From assembly GCA_030431455.1 (NCBI GenBank), contig JAUIJE010000002.1:567294-631293 (forward strand): DNA of 64,000 nt, given 5' to 3'. Of the stretch, positions 18,285 to 25,812 are shown in pieces. Made by a program: the position numbers and the translations under genes. Source of the stretch: a bacterium. Lineage in GTDB: Bacteria > Myxococcota > UBA727 > JAUIJE01. Under the pieces are notes generated by a model. It had not been told where the DNA came from, did no database searches, and saw only the letters and a list, made by a program, of their open reading frames with translations. Positions within the stretch are counted from its first letter, which is position 1. Each line of letters opens with the position of its first letter.

Positions 18285-18474
18285 GTGACCCCCGCGGCGG
18301 TGCGTGACCGCGCGACACCCGTGACTGCGGTCGCGTCACAGAAAGAGACGACGTGACACATGACACCAACCGGTTTGACCAATGTGACCGGTCCACAACC
18401 ACCCGACAGCACACAAACCCGCATGAAAGGCAGGGTGCGACATGTCGGACGCGGCGGGGTGGGGCCTCGGTCAC
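18285..18474. promoter_or_regulatory. cluster of seven GTGAC/GTCAC pentamers upstream of the repeat-protein gene
   Basis: GTGAC or its complement at 18285, 18304, 18321, 18334, 18353, 18384 and 18470. The first six are spaced 13 to 31 bases apart, and all lie 50-240 bases upstream of the ATG. Base composition predicts fewer than one. Likely a regulator-binding array; the factor is unknown. The 379-base gap 18236-18614 holds no gene I can support. Confidence 0.45.
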
Positions 18475-18601
18475 GTCGTCGACAACGGACTGATCCGGAT
18501 CGATGACATTCTGTGCCAAGGGGCTCTGATCCAGCCACTAGACCCAAAGCTACTGGATAGAAACCGACGCCCGAGGGTCCCCGGGCGCGGGTGCGACATG
18601 T
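18433..18601. repeat. 13-bp direct repeat GGGTGCGACATGT
   Basis: Exact copies at 18433-18445 and 18589-18601, 156 bases apart, in the gap between the repeat-protein gene and the end of the GTPase gene. Purpose unknown; possibly operator sites. Confidence 0.5.
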
Positions 18602-18614
18602 GGGCCCAGGTGGG

Positions 18615-20120
18615 TCAGGGACCGTCGGGCGCGAGGGGGGCCGACGCCGGTGCGGCCTGCGCGAACAACGACGCAAACGCCTCGGCACCGGCCATGCCCC
18701 GGCGGGCCAGCCCGCGCTGCACCGCGGGCGCGAGAACGTCGAGGTCGTCGCGTTCTTCCGCGGCCGCGCGCAGGACCGGCGCAAACTCGCGGCGCAGAAG
18801 GTGGCCGGCCTCGTGCTGGACCGGGGCCCGGGCCGCCCCCGCGGGGAGCAAGCCCACGAACCGGGCGGCGTGGTCGGACCCGGTGCCCACCGTCCACAAG
18901 GAACAGGTCAGCGCGACCTCGGCCCGGGTCCACGCGTCTTGTGCCGAGAGCAGGGAGGCGGCGGTGTCGACCAGGCGGTGGGCGAGGTCCTCGGCGGACA
19001 GGTGGGCCAGCCCGTCGGTGAGCTGCTCGCGCAGGGAGCGGACCACCCGCACCAGTTGCCAAAGCCGGACCCGGCCTTCGCCGGCATCGGCGAGGACCAC
19101 GGCGCGGCCCGGGGAGAGCAACCGCTCGTGTTGGGTGTGGACGCGGGCCCACTGGATGAGCGCGCGGCGGCCGGCGTCGACGTCCCCGAACAGCGCGTCT
19201 TTGTGCGAGTGCAGCCGCCACCCCGCCCCCGCCGCGCTCCAGTCGCCGCTGGCGGTGCGCCGCGGCAACAGCCCCGCCCCCGCGACCTCGCCGAGCAACG
19301 CGCGCCCGTCGACGGGCGGCCAGATGGTCCCGCTGGGCATCAGCGGGTCGGGGACAAAGGGCACCTCCGGAATGTCGCTGGGGGCGATCGGGGTGGGGGG
19401 CACCGAAATGTGACTGCGCGGTGCCGGGCGGTCGGGGGCCGGCGGGGCGAGGGTGGGCGCGGGGTCGAACCGGAGGGGCAGGGTCTTGAGCTGGTCGAGC
19501 AGCTCGAGGGGGTGCTCGGCTTCGGGCTTGCCCCGGGGCAGGGCCCCGCGGTCGACCAACGCCCGGACCCGGTCGAGGGCGAGCCGGACCGCGAACACAA
19601 ACCCCTCGCGCACGCCTTGGCCGGTGGTGGCCACCGTCTCGACGATGGCCACCGGGGCGATGGTTTCGACGTCGGCGAACATGCGGGCGCGCGGGACGGC
19701 GCTGTCGTGGTCGCGCTTGTTGGCTTGGAGAATCAACCCCAGCGGGGGATCGGTCTCGCGGCAGGCCGCGGCCCGTTGGCGAACGGTGGACAGCGCGGCC
19801 TCGTAGACCGCCGCGCGGGTGTCGACGACCAGCACCACGACGTCCGCGGCGTCGAGCAGATGCTGGCGGCGCGGGCCCAGGTCGCGTTGCCCGGGCACGC
19901 TGATGATTTGGCAACGAATCTGCCGCCCGTCGAACACCCCCCCGACGTAGTCGACCCAGTCAAAAAACAGGGTGCGGCCCTCTCGCTCCTCGGGGGTGGT
20001 CACCGCCACGCCGAGGCTCTTGGCCAGGGCGCGCAAGGTGGTGGTCTTGCCACAGAGCGGGGCGCCGTCGTACACGACGCGCACCACGAGCACGTCGTCG
20101 TCCTCGTCAATGGTGGCCAC
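18615..20120 (-). CDS. MglA-like small GTPase with long C-terminal extension
   Basis: 501 aa. The GTPase domain (about 1-195) has the P-loop GAPLCGKTT (19-27), SVPGQRDLG (Pro-Gly-Gln at 76-78, the switch II region, lacking the usual Asp of DxxGQ) and ANKRD (133-137, guanine specificity). A Pro-rich linker (about 225-275) leads to an Ala/Arg-rich helical part (about 290-500) that I cannot assign. MglA is 195 aa and cytoplasmic, switching under a roadblock GAP (MglB). Two roadblock genes lie immediately upstream (gap of 3 bases), which strongly suggests that this GTPase is their partner. Confidence 0.86.
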   Translation of the reverse strand: MATIDEDDDVLVVRVVYDGAPLCGKTTTLRALAKSLGVAVTTPEEREGRTLFFDWVDYVGGVFDGRQIRCQIISVPGQRDLGPRRQHLLDAADVVVLVVDTRAAVYEAALSTVRQRAAACRETDPPLGLILQANKRDHDSAVPRARMFADVETIAPVAIVETVATTGQGVREGFVFAVRLALDRVRALVDRGALPRGKPEAEHPLELLDQLKTLPLRFDPAPTLAPPAPDRPAPRSHISVPPTPIAPSDIPEVPFVPDPLMPSGTIWPPVDGRALLGEVAGAGLLPRRTASGDWSAAGAGWRLHSHKDALFGDVDAGRRALIQWARVHTQHERLLSPGRAVVLADAGEGRVRLWQLVRVVRSLREQLTDGLAHLSAEDLAHRLVDTAASLLSAQDAWTRAEVALTCSLWTVGTGSDHAARFVGLLPAGAARAPVQHEAGHLLRREFAPVLRAAAEERDDLDVLAPAVQRGLARRGMAGAEAFASLFAQAAPASAPLAPDGP

Positions 20121-20123
20121 GGT

Positions 20124-20492
20124 CTACGAAAGCGCGTCCGCGTGACGGGTGACGGCGGATCGTACGATGGCGAGGTTGCTCTGTTTGCGGTCGACGGCGA
20201 GGTACAGGAATGTCGCTGGATTGACCAGCTTGATGAGGTGAATCTGGGTGGTCAAGGTGATCAGCATGTCCTCGATGGACCCATCCAGGCGCAAGGTCTT
20301 CATGATCTTGAGCTTCTGCTTGACCAGCTCGCTGTTGTAGGCGCTCGCGGCGGTGAGGTCGAAATCGCCTTGGGCGATCTTGACCGCCAAGGTCATGCCC
20401 GACTCCAGATCGACCAACGACGCGGCGATGAACCCGGTCACGTCGTCTTCAATCTTCTCGATGGCCTCGACCAACTCTTTTTCACTGGGCAT
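20124..20492 (-). CDS. roadblock/LC7 domain protein B
   Basis: 122 aa from ATG 20492 behind GGAGA. Whole length is a roadblock/LC7 fold: helix (SEKELVEAIEKIEDDVTGFI), strands AASLVDLESGMTLAVK, then a helix and the strand-helix end IHLIKLVNPATFLYLAVDR and SNLAIVRSAVTRHAD. Such proteins dimerise and act as GTPase-activating or scaffold partners of MglA-type GTPases. Middle gene of a three-gene operon with paralog A and the GTPase. Confidence 0.88.
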   Translation of the reverse strand: MPSEKELVEAIEKIEDDVTGFIAASLVDLESGMTLAVKIAQGDFDLTAASAYNSELVKQKLKIMKTLRLDGSIEDMLITLTTQIHLIKLVNPATFLYLAVDRKQSNLAIVRSAVTRHADALS

Positions 20493-20502
20493 CGGTGTCT
20501 CC

Positions 20503-20865
20503 TTAGATCTGCAGGCTCTTTTCAATCTCTGCGAGCTTGTGGCGGGACATCGCGAGGTTGCCCTTGGCCTTGTCGATGACGAGGTAAATGAACAGCGCGT
20601 CGTTGGAGCCCAGGGGGCGGATCAAATGATACTGCTTCCCGAGGGTGATGAGGATGTCGTCGATCTTGTCCGCAAGCTTGAGCGAGTCCATGGTCTTGCG
20701 CTTGGCCCGCACCACTTCAGTGTTGCCGGCGGCGGCGACCTCCAGGTTCACCGGGCCACCGCCTTCGGCGCCCAGCATCATGCCGCTGTTGCTGTCGACC
20801 ACACACGCGCCCAACGCGCCGTCCAAATCCAGAATGGACTTGAGCGCTTCTTTGATGTTTGCCAC
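20503..20865 (-). CDS. roadblock/LC7 domain protein A
   Basis: 120 aa from GTG 20865, 5 bases after AGGAGG. Roadblock fold with LGACVVDSNSGMMLGAEGGG, EVVRAKRKTMDSLKLADKID and the closing YHLIRPLGSNDALFIYLVID. Paralog of the next gene (shared D[DS]ILITL...HLI.....FIYL.[ID].... pattern). First gene of the operon; its promoter lies in the 187-base divergent gap with two palindromes. Confidence 0.9.
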   Translation of the reverse strand: MANIKEALKSILDLDGALGACVVDSNSGMMLGAEGGGPVNLEVAAAGNTEVVRAKRKTMDSLKLADKIDDILITLGKQYHLIRPLGSNDALFIYLVIDKAKGNLAMSRHKLAEIEKSLQI

Positions 20866-20951
20866 TCGGCCTCCTTGGTTGTGTGGCCGGGACTGCAATC
20901 GGCAGGCCATGTCCCGCGCCCGCTGCGGGCCCCGTCGTCGGGCGTGGACCA

Positions 20952-20984
20952 GGCGGTAACCGCCGGCAGGTGGCGGTATCCGCC
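20952..20984. promoter_or_regulatory. two phased palindromes in the divergent roadblock/kinase promoter region
   Basis: GGCGGTAACCGCC (20952-20964) and GGCGGTATCCGCC (20972-20984), start points exactly 20 bases apart, about two helical turns. Each is a near-perfect dyad (GGCGGT-A-ACCGCC; GGCGG-TAT-CCGCC). The site lies 87 bases from one start codon and 69 from the other, so one dimeric regulator could control both operons. Confidence 0.6.
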
Positions 20985-21052
20985 ACCCCCGGCGCCCGCC
21001 GCCGCGGGGGCACCGGGAGCGCGCCTGGAACGGGCCTTGCTCGAGGTTCTCC

Positions 21053-22051
21053 GTGGGCGAACACATCAACATCGAAGAAATCGAGGGACCGGTCGCGCTA
21101 TGCACAATGTCGGGCGTGGTGGTGCGCGCGTCCCCGGTGTGCGCGCAAGTGCTCAGCAGCATCGGCCTGCGGGAGGTGCCCGCCCAATTGCCGGCCTCGC
21201 TGTGGCGGGGGCTGGAGACCGCACAGGGGGGCGAGGTCGAGTGGCGCACCCCCGGGCCCGAGCAGGTTCGGGTCATCGGCTGTTCACGGTATCGGCACCG
21301 GGACATGTACGTGGTGATGTTGCGCGACGTGTCCGGCGCCCACGCCGCCCTCGCCCGGCGCCTGCATCGCCAACGCCTGGAGGCCACCGGCCGGTTGGTG
21401 GCCTCCATCGCGCACGACCTGCGCAGCATCGTGGCCAGCGTGGTGTACTCGGCGGACTTTTTGTCCATCGGGGGCGCGGGCATCGCCGAATCGGACCGGC
21501 GAGAGGCATTGGCCGACATCCTCAACGCGAGCTCGCGGTTGCAGTCGACCGTCGATGGTCTGCTCGACTACGCACGGCTGGGGCCCACCATCAAGTCGAA
21601 GGTGTCGCTGACCCAGGTGCTCACCCGGGCGCAGGGGTTTCTGCGCAGCTTGTTCAAGCCCGAGGGCCACACCTTGCTGATCCGCATCCACGACGATGAG
21701 GTGGTGGGCAACGGTCTCATCATCGAACAGATCTTCGTCAACCTCATCCTCAACGCGCTACAGGCCGGAGACCGCATCAAGGTCGAGATCGCCGCCGGGG
21801 CCGCGGCCATCCCCGGCAGCGGCCGCCCCGGGGTGTGTGTGCGGGTGCTGGACACCGGGCCGGGCATTCCCGGTGACCAGCGCGATGTGGTGTTCGAGCC
21901 GTTCTACACCACCCGCGAGGACGGGACCGGGCTCGGGCTGCCCAACGCCCGGATGGCGGCGGAGAGCATGGGCGGCGCATTGACATTGGAGCCGTCCGAC
22001 CGGGGCGCGTGCTTCGCGGTGTACTTCCCGGCCCCGGGAGGGGCGGCGTGA
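21053..22051 (+). CDS. soluble histidine kinase
   Basis: 332 aa from GTG 21053, no membrane segment. A PAS-like N-terminal domain (about 10-95, IEGPVALCTMSGVVVRASP) precedes a dimerisation helix with SIAHDLRS (phospho-acceptor His121), then the ATPase domain: N box EQIFVNLILNALQ (225-237), G1 DTGPGI (267-272), F box FEPFYTT and G2 GTGLGLPN (291-298). All catalytic boxes are intact. It heads a four-gene operon in which each junction overlaps by 4 bases; the response regulator is the last gene. Confidence 0.9.
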   Translation: MGEHINIEEIEGPVALCTMSGVVVRASPVCAQVLSSIGLREVPAQLPASLWRGLETAQGGEVEWRTPGPEQVRVIGCSRYRHRDMYVVMLRDVSGAHAALARRLHRQRLEATGRLVASIAHDLRSIVASVVYSADFLSIGGAGIAESDRREALADILNASSRLQSTVDGLLDYARLGPTIKSKVSLTQVLTRAQGFLRSLFKPEGHTLLIRIHDDEVVGNGLIIEQIFVNLILNALQAGDRIKVEIAAGAAAIPGSGRPGVCVRVLDTGPGIPGDQRDVVFEPFYTTREDGTGLGLPNARMAAESMGGALTLEPSDRGACFAVYFPAPGGAA

Positions 22052-22380
22052 CCGGCCACGTTGGGCTCGCCGGGGTACGGGACGGGGCGCTGCTGCGGGT
22101 GGTCTCGGGGGAGCGCACGCGGCTGGAGACCTTCGCCGCGCTGCTGGCGCCGCTGTTCGCGAGCCGGCAGGTGGCGTGGCGCACGGTGTTCGAGCGCAGC
22201 GGGCCGGCCGAGCTCGACGACCTGATGATGTTTGGGCCGCGGGAGGTGCATGTGGTGTTTCGTCTCGACGAGGGCCGAGACCAGGCCCTGATGTGCATCC
22301 TGCCCAGAGACAGAAACATTGGGCTGATGTGGCAAGCGGCGCGGGGCATCCGCGACGAGGTGGTCCGCGCCCACGCATGA
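22048..22380 (+). CDS. small roadblock-like protein
   Basis: 110 aa; GTG overlaps the kinase stop (GTGA). Order of strands and helices (GVRDGALLRVVSGERTRLET, then PREVHVVFRLDEGRDQALMC and a final helix MWQAARGIRDEVVRAHA) fits a divergent roadblock/LC7 fold, as expected from its neighbours. No strong motif, so the fold call is tentative. Translationally coupled on both sides. Confidence 0.55.
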   Translation: MTGHVGLAGVRDGALLRVVSGERTRLETFAALLAPLFASRQVAWRTVFERSGPAELDDLMMFGPREVHVVFRLDEGRDQALMCILPRDRNIGLMWQAARGIRDEVVRAHA

Positions 22381-23180
22381 GGACCTACGAGCGCGCCTTG
22401 GACATCCTGGCCCGGGTGGAGTCGATGCCCGGCGACACCACCGGCGCGCTGTGCTTCGGAAAGGCGCGGGTGCTGGTGCAGGGGGGCGCGATCTGTTGGG
22501 CGGTGGCGCCCGGCTCGCCGGTGCGGCTCACCGACCTGCTGCGCAGCCAGCGCCACCCGCCGCTGTCCCGTGATGAACTCGAGGCGTGCTACCGGCGCTG
22601 TCGCGACAGTGGACAGCCGGTGGGCGAGGGGTTGCTCGCGGCGGGGCTGGTGAGCGCCCAGGGGTTGCGGCAGGCGTTGTTCGCGCACACCACCGAGGGC
22701 ATCGCCCAGATCGCGCAGGCCGAGCAGACCTACGAAGGGTTCGTGCCCCACCAGCGCGCGGGCTACGATGCGCGGTTCGTGTTCTCGACGGTGGAGACCA
22801 TGGTCGGGCTCGGGGCCCGCGGCCACTTGGCGCGGGCGGCTTTGGTGCACAGCACCCTGGCCAGCGTGCTGGGCCCGGACACGGTGGGGGCGGGGTTTGT
22901 CATCGATGCCGACGGTCCACGGGTGGTGGCCACCGCCGGCTCGGTGGGGCGCGGGGTCAACCAAGTGATGGAGCTGTGCCGCTGGGCGCACAGCCTGTTC
23001 GGGGTCATCGGGTTTGTCGACGACCAGACCCGGGTAGCCCAGGGCGTGTGGAACCGAGAGTGCGCGGTGGTGACCTGGTGGGACGCCAGCGCGCACTACG
23101 TGGCCCGCTGCGATACCCGGGCCGCGGCCACCTTGCTGCTCAGCCGCATCGAGCGCCGAGAGGAGGAGCTGGCCGCGTGA
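22377..23180 (+). CDS. DUF4388/PATAN-like N-terminal protein of the kinase operon
   Basis: 267 aa; ATG overlaps the preceding stop (ATGA). The first ~130 residues (GALCFGKARVLVQGGAICWA, then LSRDELEACYRRCRDSGQPV and LVSAQGLRQALFAHTTEGIA) resemble the DUF4388 (PATAN) effector domains found in myxobacterial and cyanobacterial regulators. The C-terminal half (VGAGFVIDADGPRVVATAGS ... CAVVTWWDASAHYVARCDTR) may be another roadblock-like domain. Cytoplasmic. Probably an output or adaptor subunit of the GTPase/kinase system. Confidence 0.55.
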   Translation: MRTYERALDILARVESMPGDTTGALCFGKARVLVQGGAICWAVAPGSPVRLTDLLRSQRHPPLSRDELEACYRRCRDSGQPVGEGLLAAGLVSAQGLRQALFAHTTEGIAQIAQAEQTYEGFVPHQRAGYDARFVFSTVETMVGLGARGHLARAALVHSTLASVLGPDTVGAGFVIDADGPRVVATAGSVGRGVNQVMELCRWAHSLFGVIGFVDDQTRVAQGVWNRECAVVTWWDASAHYVARCDTRAAATLLLSRIERREEELAA

Positions 23181-24268
23181 CCCGCGTACTCATCGTCGAC
23201 GATGACGAAAGCCAGCTCAAGCAGTTGGCGCGCGCGTTCCTGGCCCGGCGCAACCTCGACGTGGTCACCGCCAGCAGCGGCGAGGCCGCGCGCCTGCTGC
23301 TCGACAATGAGTCCATCGACATCGTGCTCACCGACCTGCAGATGCCGGACATCAACGGCCTGCAGCTGGCCCAGTGGTTGGTGCAGCAGCACCCGCAGGT
23401 GATGCTGTTCGCCATGACCGCCTACCCGGACGATGACTCGGTGGAGCAGCTGCGTGAGCTCGGCGGTATCCACTGTTTTACCAAGCCGCTGGACGTGGCC
23501 GCGGTCCACGACCGGTTCGCCGAGACCCTCGCCACCGGTCTGCAGGGTCACCTGTCCAACGTGAGCTTGCCTTCGGTGCTCCAGCTCATCGAGATGGATG
23601 GCAAGACCTGCACCCTGCACATCGAGTCCCAAGGCCAAATCGGCGCCCTCTACGTCGACACCGGCCGGCTCATCGACGCGCGCACCGAAACCCAGCGGGG
23701 CACCGAGGCCGCGATCGAGATCACGAGCTGGCCCACCCCGACCTTGGTCATCGTCAACCAGTGCCGCACCAACGCGATCACCGTCGACCGCCCGGTGAGC
23801 TTTATCCTCATGGAGTCCATGCGCCGGCTCGACGAGGACTCCCGGGACCAACCCGCGGCGCCAGCCCCGGCCGAGGCCGGGCCCGGGTTTGATCCCTTCG
23901 CCGACCTGCCCCCGACCCCGCCGCCGGTCCCGCCGGCCGCGGCCGAGCCGGCCCCGGACCAGGCGATCTTGGTGCTCGACCTCGAGGGCCAGACCGTGCG
24001 GCGGGTGGTGGGTGGCTTTCCCCATTTGGAGGAGATCGCGACCCTGGTGCGCACCATCTACCAAGCCCAGACCGCCGCGCTGGCGCTCGCCGGGGCCGAC
24101 GACGACGTGGAGGAGCTTGTCATCACCGCGGGGCGGTTCTGGGCGCTGTGCCGGCCGTTGCCCTCGCGCCACGCCCGGGTGGTGGTGTTGTTGTTTGACC
24201 CCGAGGCCCGGGCCAACATCGTGCTCCAGCGCATGGAACTGGACCGATTTGTCGACGAGGGCGCCTGA
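23177..24268 (+). CDS. response regulator with DUF4388 and C-terminal roadblock-like domain
   Basis: 363 aa; GTG overlaps the preceding stop. Receiver domain 1-120 with acidic DDD at 8-10, phospho-acceptor Asp53 in LTDLQMPD, a Thr in FAMTAYPDD and Lys in FTKPLDV. A DUF4388 domain follows (about 127-225: HLSNVSLPSVLQLIEMDGKT, GALYVDTGRLIDA). A Pro/Ala-rich linker (about 235-270) leads to a last domain (AILVLDLEGQTVRRVVGGF, ELVITAGRFWALCRPLPSRH) with a roadblock-like strand/helix order. No DNA-binding domain, so output is probably protein-protein. Cognate to the kinase at the head of the operon. Confidence 0.8.
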   Translation: MTRVLIVDDDESQLKQLARAFLARRNLDVVTASSGEAARLLLDNESIDIVLTDLQMPDINGLQLAQWLVQQHPQVMLFAMTAYPDDDSVEQLRELGGIHCFTKPLDVAAVHDRFAETLATGLQGHLSNVSLPSVLQLIEMDGKTCTLHIESQGQIGALYVDTGRLIDARTETQRGTEAAIEITSWPTPTLVIVNQCRTNAITVDRPVSFILMESMRRLDEDSRDQPAAPAPAEAGPGFDPFADLPPTPPPVPPAAAEPAPDQAILVLDLEGQTVRRVVGGFPHLEEIATLVRTIYQAQTAALALAGADDDVEELVITAGRFWALCRPLPSRHARVVVLLFDPEARANIVLQRMELDRFVDEGA

Positions 24269-24285
24269 GGCTGGCGCGCTTTTTT
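24261..24285 (+). terminator. weak candidate terminator after the kinase operon
   Basis: GCGCC (24261-24265) and GGCGC (24273-24277) with a 7-base loop, then GC and six T. The stem is short and overlaps the stop codon. Confidence 0.4.
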
Positions 24286-25582
24286 AGCCCAGCCCGTAGC
24301 GCTTGACCTTGTCGCGCAGGGTGGAGCGGGGGATGCGCAACGCCCGCGCGGCTTGGCTCATGTTGCCGTGGGCGACGTCGAGCGCGCGCTGGATGAGCTC
24401 GGCTTCCGCCCCCCGCAGGCCGACCGCGGGGACATCGCCGGGGGCGGGCGCGTCCAGGAACGCGCCGCGCTCTTCGAGGGCCTCGGCCACCGCGCGCAGG
24501 CTCAAGAGGTCCCCTGAACAGCGCAATGCCGCAGAGTGGCTGAGTGAGCGCAGCTCGCGGGCGTTGCCGGGCCAGTCGTACGCTTGCAGGGCCTCGAGGG
24601 CGGCGCGGGACACCCGCCGGGGCGAGTGGGGACCGAGCTCGCGCAAGAACTGCAGAATCAGCGCCTCGATGTCCTCGGCCCGCTCGAACAGGCGCGGGGT
24701 GCGCACGGTGAAGCCCGCGAGGCGGAAGTACAGGTCGGGACGCAAGGCCTCGCCCGAGCGCCCGCGCAGGTCGCGGTTGGTGGCGCTGATGATGCGGGCT
24801 TTGAGGGGCCGCTCGCGGGTCTCGCCCACCCGGCGAAAGGTCCGGGTCTCGAGCACGCGCAGGAGTTTGGCCTGTTGCTGGGCGGGCATCTCGCCCACCT
24901 CGTCGAGGAACACGGTGCCGCCCATCGCGGCCTCGAACAGCCCGCGGCTGTCTTTGGTCGCCCCGGTGAACGAGCCGCCCTCGTGGCCGAACAGCAAAGA
25001 CTCGAACAAGCCGTCGGGCACCGCCGCGCAGTTGATCGCGACCATCTCGCCGGGCCGGCCGCTCATGCGGTGGATGGCGCGGGCCACGACCTCTTTGCCG
25101 GTGCCGGTCTCGCCCACCACCAGGACCGGCACGTCGGGGTGCCGGGCGATGCGGCGCACGTTGCAACGCAACTGGATCGCGGCCGCGGAGCGGCCGACCA
25201 CCTCGTGGACCTCGCCCCCGTCGTCGACCTCGGTGGGCGGGTGCTCGACCGCGTCCTCGGCGAGCTTGAGCAACTCGGAGAACGACACCGGCTTTTCCAG
25301 CACGTCCACCGCCCCGTGGCGCAACGCCTCGAGGGTGGTGTTGATGTCCAAAAAGCCGCTCAGCATCACCACCGTGGTGCGCAGCTGCGGCACCGCACGC
25401 AACACCCCGATGCCGTCGAGCCGCGGAATCTGCAGGTCGAGGAGCACAAAGTCGTAGGGACGCGCCCGGAGCTGTTCGACCGCGGCCCCGCCATCGTGGG
25501 CCACGTCCGCCTCCCAACCTTGCTGCCTGAACAAAGCGGTGACGCGTCGCGCAAACAGCTCGTCGTCATCCACCACCAACAT
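24284..25582 (-). CDS. sigma54-dependent response regulator (NtrC family)
   Basis: 432 aa from ATG 25582. Receiver domain with Asp49 in VLLDLQIP and Lys in EKPVS. AAA+ domain: Walker A GETGTGKE (157-164), sigma54 contact loop GGSFTGA (203-208, Ser in place of the usual Ala of GAFTGA), Walker B VFLDEVGE and the arginine-bearing sensor region. C-terminal Fis-type HTH (GNMSQAARALRIPRSTLRDK). It activates sigma54 promoters after phosphorylation by an unknown kinase. An in-frame ATG at 25657 adds 25 residues coded by rare codons (AGG, CGA, CAA), so I rejected it. The gene converges with the kinase operon, ending 16 bases from it. Confidence 0.92.
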   Translation of the reverse strand: MLVVDDDELFARRVTALFRQQGWEADVAHDGGAAVEQLRARPYDFVLLDLQIPRLDGIGVLRAVPQLRTTVVMLSGFLDINTTLEALRHGAVDVLEKPVSFSELLKLAEDAVEHPPTEVDDGGEVHEVVGRSAAAIQLRCNVRRIARHPDVPVLVVGETGTGKEVVARAIHRMSGRPGEMVAINCAAVPDGLFESLLFGHEGGSFTGATKDSRGLFEAAMGGTVFLDEVGEMPAQQQAKLLRVLETRTFRRVGETRERPLKARIISATNRDLRGRSGEALRPDLYFRLAGFTVRTPRLFERAEDIEALILQFLRELGPHSPRRVSRAALEALQAYDWPGNARELRSLSHSAALRCSGDLLSLRAVAEALEERGAFLDAPAPGDVPAVGLRGAEAELIQRALDVAHGNMSQAARALRIPRSTLRDKVKRYGLG

Positions 25583-25740
25583 GTGACATCGCCGCGCCAA
25601 ACCCAAGCCCCCCCAGAGCAAGGCCCTTCGCCTGGGTTGGTGGTGTTGGTCCTTCATGCACCGGCGCTCGCGCGAACGACCACCAACCGATCTGTTTATT
25701 CCAGGTACCCTATCGTGGGCCCGCGATCGCGTCGAATGTC

Positions 25741-25798
25741 CTGCTTGGGGGATTCGCGGGTGAGACAGTGGGCCGCGGGCCCGCCCCGAACCAAGCAG
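25741..25798. other. long imperfect hairpin downstream of the YIP1 gene
   Basis: CTGCTTGG (25741-25748) pairs with CCAAGCAG (25791-25798); inside, TTC pairs with GAA and GCGGG with CCCGC, leaving bulges GGGA and CCC and a loop of about 18. It lies 15 bases after the YIP1 stop on the minus strand. No T run. It could be a 3' RNA structure. The rest of the 230-base gap 25583-25812 holds nothing I recognise beyond the presumed promoter of the sigma54 regulator. Confidence 0.4.
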
Positions 25799-25812
25799 TT
25801 CCATTGGGTGGC

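Noticed and set aside
15266-18307. 1013-codon open frame on the plus strand opposite the repeat protein
   Set aside because: Antisense shadow of the tandem repeat; repeats every 303 bases for the same reason and has no known domain.
18500-18530. Sigma54 promoter (TGGCAC on the minus strand near 18517)
   Set aside because: TGGCAC is present but the -12 element at the right spacing is not GC/TTGC-like.
22586-23176. Upstream extension of the response-regulator frame over the DUF4388-like gene
   Set aside because: This part is out of frame with the real gene there; the GTG at 23177 overlapping the stop is the consistent start.
25583-25657. 25-residue N-terminal extension of the sigma54 regulator
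   Set aside because: Codons AGG, CGA, CAA and TGT are unlike the gene body, and the receiver domain starts right at the ATG at 25582.
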